Assembly (NCBI GenBank): GCA_013375385.1
Contig: JABXJY010000162.1
Span: 1-6,241, forward strand
Length of the DNA stretch: 6,241 nt
Direction of reading: 5' to 3'
Source of the DNA: Desulfobacterales bacterium
GTDB taxonomy: Bacteria; Desulfobacterota; DSM-4660; Desulfatiglandales; B25-G16
Below the pieces are notes generated by a model. That model did not search any database. It was not told where the DNA came from and saw only the letters and a list, made by a program, of their open reading frames with translations. Of this stretch, positions 5,929 through 6,241 are shown one piece after another (position 1 is the stretch's first letter; every line of letters begins with the position of its first letter). The translations under genes were made by a program, and so were the position numbers.

Positions 5929-6165
5929 ATGCCTGACGTGTACGCCATTAGGAAGTCGGATGGCAACATAGTACCGAAGAAGCAGGCGAACAAAGAAGGA
6001 GTCTCTTCTGCGGAGTCTGTGGAGGGAAGGGCGCCAACCAAGAGGAACACTGGTCAGTTGCCCACTGTCCGGACTCAGGGCCGGGGAGCAGTGTCGAGTA
6101 GATTGGCTGGTGTGCGACAGGCTGCACTTTCATGGGAGCGGTTTGACGCTAAATACTCAAGGTAG
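5929..6165 (+). pseudogene. Internally deleted group II intron reverse transcriptase/maturase stub
   Basis: The 78-codon ORF from ATG 5929 starts MPDVYAIRKSDGNIVPKKQA, then has NKEGVSSAESVEGR, TKRNTGQLPTVRTQ and SSRLAGVRQAA. This is the N-terminal extension that precedes the reverse transcriptase domain in a known group of bacterial intron-encoded proteins, where the text normally continues into R-F-T-A-L-L-H-H. Here it passes directly to LSWERFDAKYSR and a TAG at 6163-6165, abutting domain V. That short tail looks like the protein's normal C-terminus. The reverse transcriptase (including the YADD active site), thumb/X and any endonuclease domains are absent. The open frame across the junction (about 6124-6130) suggests one clean deletion. 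A weak GGAAGG lies 11 bases before the ATG. No enzymatic function is possible. The longer frame from 5755 is ribozyme sequence, not protein. Confidence 0.74.
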
Positions 6166-6199
6166 GAGCCGTATGAGGGAGAGCCATCATGTACGGATC
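6166..6199 (+). ncRNA. Group II intron domain V
   Basis: Thirty-four bases, the standard domain V length, begin GAGCCGTATG and end TACGGATC. The catalytic AGC triad is intact at 6167-6169. The lower stem pairs GAGCCGTA with TACGGATC, except that the expected TTC is ATC, so the usual G-U wobble at the triad becomes G-A (6168 against 6197). The upper stem is imperfect: GAGG and CCATC pair only around an unpaired A. The two-base bulge before the lower stem is present as AT. The identity is clear; activity is doubtful. Confidence 0.8.
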
Positions 6200-6202
6200 T
6201 GT

Positions 6203-6239
6203 GCGGGGGGTGCCGGGCAACCGGCATTCCTACCGCGAC
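6203..6239 (+). ncRNA. Group II intron domain VI with bulged branch-point A
   Basis: The stem TGCCGG-GCAA-CCGGCA (6211-6226, GNRA loop) extends through G-T and G-C pairs to TTCC (6227-6230). A6232 in CCTACC is left unpaired, as expected of the branch-point nucleophile. The intron should then end 7 bases later at AC (6238-6239). Only two bases of presumed 3' exon remain in the window. Confidence 0.68.
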
Positions 6240-6241
6240 CC

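Larger units (their letters stand above)
5565..6239 (+). mobile_element. Group II intron with deleted reverse transcriptase (non-autonomous)
   Basis: The plus strand carries a group II ribozyme. The left part is domain I-III-like: hairpin GCCG-GCTAAT-CGGC (5580-5593), the conserved-looking segment around AAGGAGTAGCGAATGAAAGA, hairpin ATGGCA-GTAA-TGCCAT with a GNRA loop (5664-5679), and hairpin CCGACC-CTGT-GGTCGG (5747-5762). The right part is domain V (6166-6199) and domain VI with a bulged A (6232). Between them lies only a 78-codon stub of the intron-encoded protein, where a full gene of roughly 400 or more codons is usual. The 3' end is placed at 6239 (terminal AC, 7 bases after the branch A). 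The 5' end is uncertain by about 10 bases, because no clear GTGYG start is visible near 5561-5572. It could only move with a maturase supplied in trans. Confidence 0.82.

Noticed and set aside
5730..6050. Minus-strand ORFs within the intron
   Set aside because: They run antisense to structured ribozyme sequence, have no start signal and no recognisable protein features.
1..6241. CRISPR array, tRNA or rRNA gene
   Set aside because: No regularly spaced repeats and no tRNA or rRNA signatures were seen on either strand.

Overview
The window looks like bacterial chromosome from a Gram-negative lineage. The mix of a nitrilase, a tartrate/isopropylmalate-type dehydrogenase, an IS remnant and a group II intron would fit an environmental proteobacterium such as a Desulfobacterota-like genome. 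That assignment is a weak inference; nothing here fixes the taxon.

All intact protein genes lie on the minus strand, so the metabolic block reads from right to left. It starts with an isocitrate/isopropylmalate/tartrate dehydrogenase-family protein (4225..3122). Next come a stand-alone PEP-utiliser swivelling domain lacking its phospho-accepting histidine (3070..2657), a previously uncalled 37-codon ORF with a strong ribosome binding site (2580..2467), a nitrilase with the complete Glu-Lys-Cys triad (2455..1463), and a PLP-dependent fold-type I aminotransferase/MalY-like enzyme (1188..19). The first four are closely spaced and could form one operon. The aminotransferase follows a 274-base gap that carries its own good sigma70-like promoter. 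A plausible promoter and a long leader with a stem-loop precede the dehydrogenase. Together the enzymes suggest catabolism of a small nitrile-, amino- or hydroxy-acid, but the substrate cannot be read from the sequence.

From about 4300 to the right end the region is accessory and decayed. It holds a frameshifted Phd/YefM-type antitoxin relic with no toxin, a small AT-rich gene for an unrecognised membrane-anchored or exported protein, REP-like dispersed repeats, and an N-terminal piece of an IS transposase (plus strand).

The right edge is a group II intron on the plus strand (about 5565 to 6239). Its domain I-like region, domain V and domain VI with a bulged A are recognisable. Its reverse transcriptase/maturase gene is reduced to a 78-codon ORF: the family's N-terminal extension joined directly to a short tail that stops at domain V. 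It is therefore a non-autonomous deletion derivative. One substitution opposite the domain V catalytic triad raises doubt about self-splicing.
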